Below, piece after piece: positions 60,821-64,000 of a stretch of DNA of 64,000 nucleotides. The notes beneath the pieces are model-generated. The model was not told where the DNA came from and did not search any database. It worked only from the letters and a program-made list of their open reading frames with translations. The stretch comes from Sorghum bicolor (taxonomy: Eukaryota; Streptophyta; Magnoliopsida; Poales; Poaceae), in assembly GCF_000003195.3 (NCBI RefSeq), contig NC_012878.2, positions 8,801,945 through 8,865,944 of the forward strand, written 5' to 3'. The position numbers were made by a program, and so were the translations under genes. How positions within the stretch are numbered: position 1 is the first letter of the stretch; each line of letters starts with the position of its first letter.

Positions 60821-62259
60821 GACATTTCGACATTTTTTCAAAAATACACAGTCAAGGTCTTCATAACAATGTGTGCATGCATTATATCCCTTGTTTGACT
60901 GGCCTAAAAGATTACTCAGAGCTGGCCAATCATTGATTGTTACAAACAGCAATGCTCGCAGGTCAAAGTGCTCTTGTTTGTACTCATCCCACACGTGAAC
61001 TCCTGGTTTGCTCCATAAAAGTTGAAGTTCCTCAACTAATGGCCTTAGGTAGACATCTATGTCATTGCCAGGTTGCTTCGGTCCTTGGATAAGCACCGAC
61101 ATCATAATAAACCTCTGCTTCATGCATAGCCATGGAGGAAGGTTGTAGATACATAGAGTAACTGGCCAAGTGCTGTGACTACTGCTCTGCTCACCGAAAG
61201 GATTCATATCATCTGTACTTAAGGCGAACCGCAAGTTTCTAGCATCATCTGCAAAATCTGGAAATTCTCTGTCTATCGCTCTCCACTGGGATCCATCGGC
61301 AGGGTGTCTCAGCATATTGTCTATCTTACGGTCTTCTTTATGCCACTGCAACAACTTTGCATTGTCCTTATTTCTGAACAGACGTTTTAATCGTGGTATT
61401 ATAGGAGCATACCACATAACCTTGGCAGGAATTTTCTTCCTATGACGTTCTTCACCCTCAACATCGCCAGGATCATCTCGCCTAATCTTATACCGTGATG
61501 CCTGACATACTGGACATGCATCCAAATTCTCGTATTCCTCCCCACGGTAGAGGATGCAGTCATTAGAACATGCGTGTATCTTCTGGATTTCTAATCCCAA
61601 ACGGCAGACAACCTGTTTTGCTTCATACGTAGTGGTGGGCAATTCGTTGCCTTTCGGAAGCATCTTTTTTATGATCTTCAATAACTGCCCAAATGCCTTG
61701 TTAGATGTACCATTCTTTGCCTTCCATTGCAGCAATTCCAGTGTGGTACCCAGCTTTTTTGCCCCTCTTCAGCGATGGGATATAGCGATTTCATGTGGTC
61801 CTCTAGCATGCGCTCGAACTTGGCTTTCTCTTTATCACTTTCACATTCTCTTTGTGCATCACGGATGGCATCACCAAAAGCATCATCGCCCCGATCATCT
61901 TCTGCTGCTACCTCTTCTTCATTATCTCCCCCCATTGCAACATCATTGAAGCCACCGTACTGAGCAATAATATTGGCATGGTCCAATTCTTCTTCTTCTT
62001 CTTCACCTTCATCCATTATAATCTCGATTTCTCCATGTTTGGTCCAACAAATATAGTTTGGTACGAAACCAGACTTTAATAAGTGTGAATGAAGAGTTCT
62101 TGAGTTAGAATATTCCGTCAAATTCTTGCACACGGCACATGGACAGCACATGAAACCGTCCCTCTTATTTGTCTCGGCCACACTTAAGAAATAGTGCACG
62201 CCATTAATGAACTCTTCGGAGCGCCGATCGACATTATACATCCAATTACGTGTTACCAT
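60820..62259 (-). pseudogene. CACTA tnp2 (TnpD-type) transposase, truncated
   Basis: Starts at ATG 62259 directly after an acceptor-like TTTAATGCAG. The N-terminal transposase-associated domain (WMYNVDRRSEEFINGV, CPCAVCKN, HLLKSGF) is followed by an acidic linker and the Tnp2 domain (NELPTTTYEAKQVVC, YENLDACPVCQASRYK, HSTWPVTLCIYNLPPWLCMK, GPKQPGNDIDVYLRPL). A one-base slip in an A-run near 61757-61762 puts the two parts out of frame. After KKCRNVE the sequence passes into the 680-bp repeats, so the C-terminal part, including part of the catalytic region, is missing. Tnp2 is the CACTA transposase proper, cutting at the element ends. Confidence 0.88.
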
Positions 62260-63367
62260 CTGCATTAAATATAACATATATATTATGAAAACCATGCACA
62301 TATATAGTTTCTCATCTTATTGCACAACATGCCTAAGATACATAGTTGATTAATTCAGGAAAGCTTGGCTACAACAAATACAATCACAACTAGCACTAAA
62401 AAAACCAAAACTAAAATGCACTTAAGCAACATAATTAGTTCGCGTTCGATCCCAACTATAATAGATAGATCATTCGCTTGATCAACATCATTGAACTCCT
62501 TTCGTCGGCTCACTGCCTCACCACCTTCAGCCTGAAAGGTCCTTGTTTGGTTTTGGTAATTGAATGACAACTTAGGTGGACTAATAGTGTTTATGTGAGA
62601 TACACAGGAGATTAGTCCACAGGTGATGATGTGATGATGGAGGAGCTCATTGCATATGAGACATGACATGGAGTCATGTGACCAAGGTGGAGAAGATCAA
62701 GATGAGGCTTGGCTTGATGGACCGGTTGCAAGAGAGAAGGGCAAGTCGGAGGCTTTGCAGCGAGGGACCGCGTGTGACGGTGAAGCTTGAGCAAGACTTG
62801 GCGCCGATGGACTGAGGCAACGGTGAAGAGCAAGTGAGGTCAAGATCGATGAACCAATACGGTCACATGATGATATGAAGTGGATCATATCATTTGGTGA
62901 TTGGTTGGTGCATGTGTTGCATCAACACTAGAGGAGATGGAATGGAAAGCGCAAGGCAAAGGTATAACCTAGGGCATTTCCATTTCACCAGTCATAGGTG
63001 TGTAGAGAAGTTTATGACCGGATTTAGGATAGATGGCCGTACTATCAAGAGGGGCAAACTTGTTTGCATATCGGTCATCTAGTGCCACTTGAGTGATCTA
63101 ACTTTGCATACGTGTTAGGATCGAGTGGCATGGCAAGTTGAGAGGCTAACTCCTTTGGGAAAATGTTTGTGAAAATGCTAACACACATGCACATGGTGGT
63201 GTACACTTGTTGGTGTTGGCACACTTTACAAAGGAGGTGGTGTTCCTAGGGTTGAGAGAGGTGTGGTCGGGATTCGGCGCTTTTGAGAAAATGAAGTGCA
63301 TATTTTCTATTGCGCCGGTGGGAAGTTTGGAGAAGTCACGGGAGTGTTTCTCGCTAAGAAACACTCA

Positions 63368-63770
63368 CCGGACGCTGGTGCTGGCAGCACCGGACGCTGG
63401 TCCAGAGCGTCCGGTGTGGTGTCTGTGGCGCAGGTGTGCACCGGACGCACCGGAGTGAGTCCGGTGCTCAGCGTCCGGTGTGAAGGCGTTTTGCAACCCT
63501 CTCTGCGCACGAGTCCGCTGAGCACCGGACCGTCCGGTGCCCAGCGTCCGGTGAGGTTGCGAGTTTGACACCCTCTCTGCGCACGAGTCCGGTGAGCACC
63601 GGACCGTCCGGTGTGGACTTGCAGAGCGTCCGGTGGTGCTGTGCAGGCGCGCGTGCGCAGTAGCCGTTGGCGGCAACGGTCGAGTTCAAACGGCTAGTGA
63701 CACGTGGCGGTCAGCTGAGCACCGGACGCTAGGTGTGGAGCGTCCGGTGGCTCCCTGTGAGCGTCCGGTG
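63368..63770. repeat. Cluster of CACCGGACG/CGTCCGGTG words with an internal duplication
   Basis: Well over a dozen copies of CACCGGAC or GTCCGGTG in both orientations within 400 bp. They include a diverged tandem duplication of about 75 bp that repeats CCCTCTCTGCGCACGAGTCC (near 63497 and 63570). It lies upstream of the TATA box, in the U3. Confidence 0.88.
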
Positions 63771-63820
63771 CCCACGTGTTTTGCCCAGTGAAGGGGCAAC
63801 GGCTAGTTTAGCCCTTGGGG

Positions 63821-63830
63821 CTATAAATAG
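63821..63830 (+). promoter_or_regulatory. TATA box of the copia LTR
   Basis: CTATAAATAG follows the motif cluster; the transcript would start near 63855. Confidence 0.7.
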
Positions 63831-64000
63831 AAGTGGTGGCCGGCCTTGGCCGGTGCTGAGCACCCTTGGGACTTAGTGTCCATGCATGGGGAGTGCTAGT
63901 AAAGCCTCTAACTCACATATGCTTGATAGTGATCATCCAATTGTGTGAGTGAGCGATTCTAGTGCGTTGCATTGAGAGATTGCATCGAGTGGCACTAGGT

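Larger units (their letters stand above)
52662..62532 (-). mobile_element. Decayed CACTA (En/Spm-type) element complex
   Basis: Left candidate terminus CACTGCTGTATG at 52662. Hairpin repeats around the word ACCGGTGCTAAAGG lie at 52682-52830 and 58635-58890, a tnpA-type gene with protease at 53125-57155, and a tnp2 pseudogene at 60820-62259, all on the minus strand. This is the gene content of grass CACTA elements. The right terminus is not seen because a copia LTR begins at 62533. The hairpin cluster lying between the two genes leaves open whether this is one rearranged element or two nested ones. Confidence 0.7.
62533..64000 (+). mobile_element. LTR of a Ty1/copia-like (SIRE/Maximus type) element, partial
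   Basis: Begins TGAAAGGTCCTTGTTTGG and runs to the window edge, at least 1468 bp. The opening, the GATTAGTCCACAGG phrase and a GC-rich U3 full of CGTCCGGTG words resemble LTRs of grass SIRE/Maximus copia elements. No PBS or coding is reached, so it may be a 5' LTR or a solo LTR. The lineage is from recalled similarity. Confidence 0.65.

Noticed and set aside
59248..60936. Short ORFs repeated at 59.3, 59.8, 60.5 and 60.7 kb
   Set aside because: They recur only because the 680-bp non-coding unit is tandemly repeated.
63207..63689. ORFs in the copia LTR
   Set aside because: They arise from the GC-rich motif array and overlap on both strands without any domain.
1..64000. tRNA, rRNA or other structured RNA genes
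   Set aside because: I looked for tRNA-like arms and rRNA landmarks and found none I could support by eye; a covariance search would be decisive.

Overview
This is a plant nuclear window, almost certainly from a grass of the sorghum group. The reasons are a plant-type MYB gene with introns, many grass-type Tourist-like miniature elements whose ends read GGCCTTGTTTAG...CTAAACAAGGCC, Ty3/gypsy and CACTA elements of grass type, and AT-rich intergenic DNA. There is no sign of bacterial genes, rRNA, tRNA or CRISPR. The genus is an inference. I see only one gene that looks intact and cellular: a three-exon MYB-related (SHAQKYF) repressor-like gene on the minus strand at 7375-8752. Almost everything else is transposable-element DNA or debris.

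Left part (1-32.6 kb): a retroelement edge, a decayed PIF/Harbinger element (ORF1-like remnant with a 24-bp minisatellite, then transposase), an 829-bp fold-back repeat, the MYB gene, a miniature Helitron, a MITE split by a 2.6-kb solo LTR with a clean 5-bp target duplication, then a long non-coding stretch. That stretch holds a captured, intron-containing fragment of replication factor C subunit 1 (BRCT region) at about 24.7-25.0 kb. A dense MITE cluster follows (29.3-32.4 kb).

Centre (32589-52036): a nest of two Ty3/gypsy elements. The outer one is non-autonomous (gag and protease, no reverse transcriptase). It is structurally odd: its left end is not an LTR in the normal orientation but a 1.69-kb inverted copy of the 3' part of its right LTR. 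Both outer termini are therefore U5 ends, yet the whole unit is flanked by a perfect CATAT duplication, so it inserted in this form. Inside its left arm sits a complete 12.4-kb Tat-lineage element (33320-45713, duplication CATGT) running on the minus strand. It has gag, protease, RT, RNase H, a second archaeal-type RNase H and integrase. On its opposite strand it also has a separate eight-exon gene with its own TATA box, encoding a plant-mobile-domain protein with a coiled-coil tail. The six-base word GCCGAT/ATCGGC occurs about 95 times in this element, in LTRs, introns, UTRs and coding DNA of both strands, against roughly 6 expected and very few elsewhere in the window. This is the best candidate for an undescribed system: an element-encoded protein with a self-marking DNA motif, comparable in logic to VANC/VANDAL anti-silencing.

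Right part (52.66-62.5 kb): a decayed CACTA element on the minus strand with tnp2, then 680-bp higher-order tandem repeats, an array of hairpin repeats, and a tnpA-type gene fused in eight exons to a Ulp1-like cysteine protease. The window ends inside the LTR of a Ty1/copia-like element (62533-64000+) with a U3 full of CGTCCGGTG/CACCGGACG words.

Nearly all premature stops in the element genes are TAG or TAA where family alignment expects CAG or CAA. That is the footprint of cytosine deamination, mostly in CHG context, in silenced DNA.
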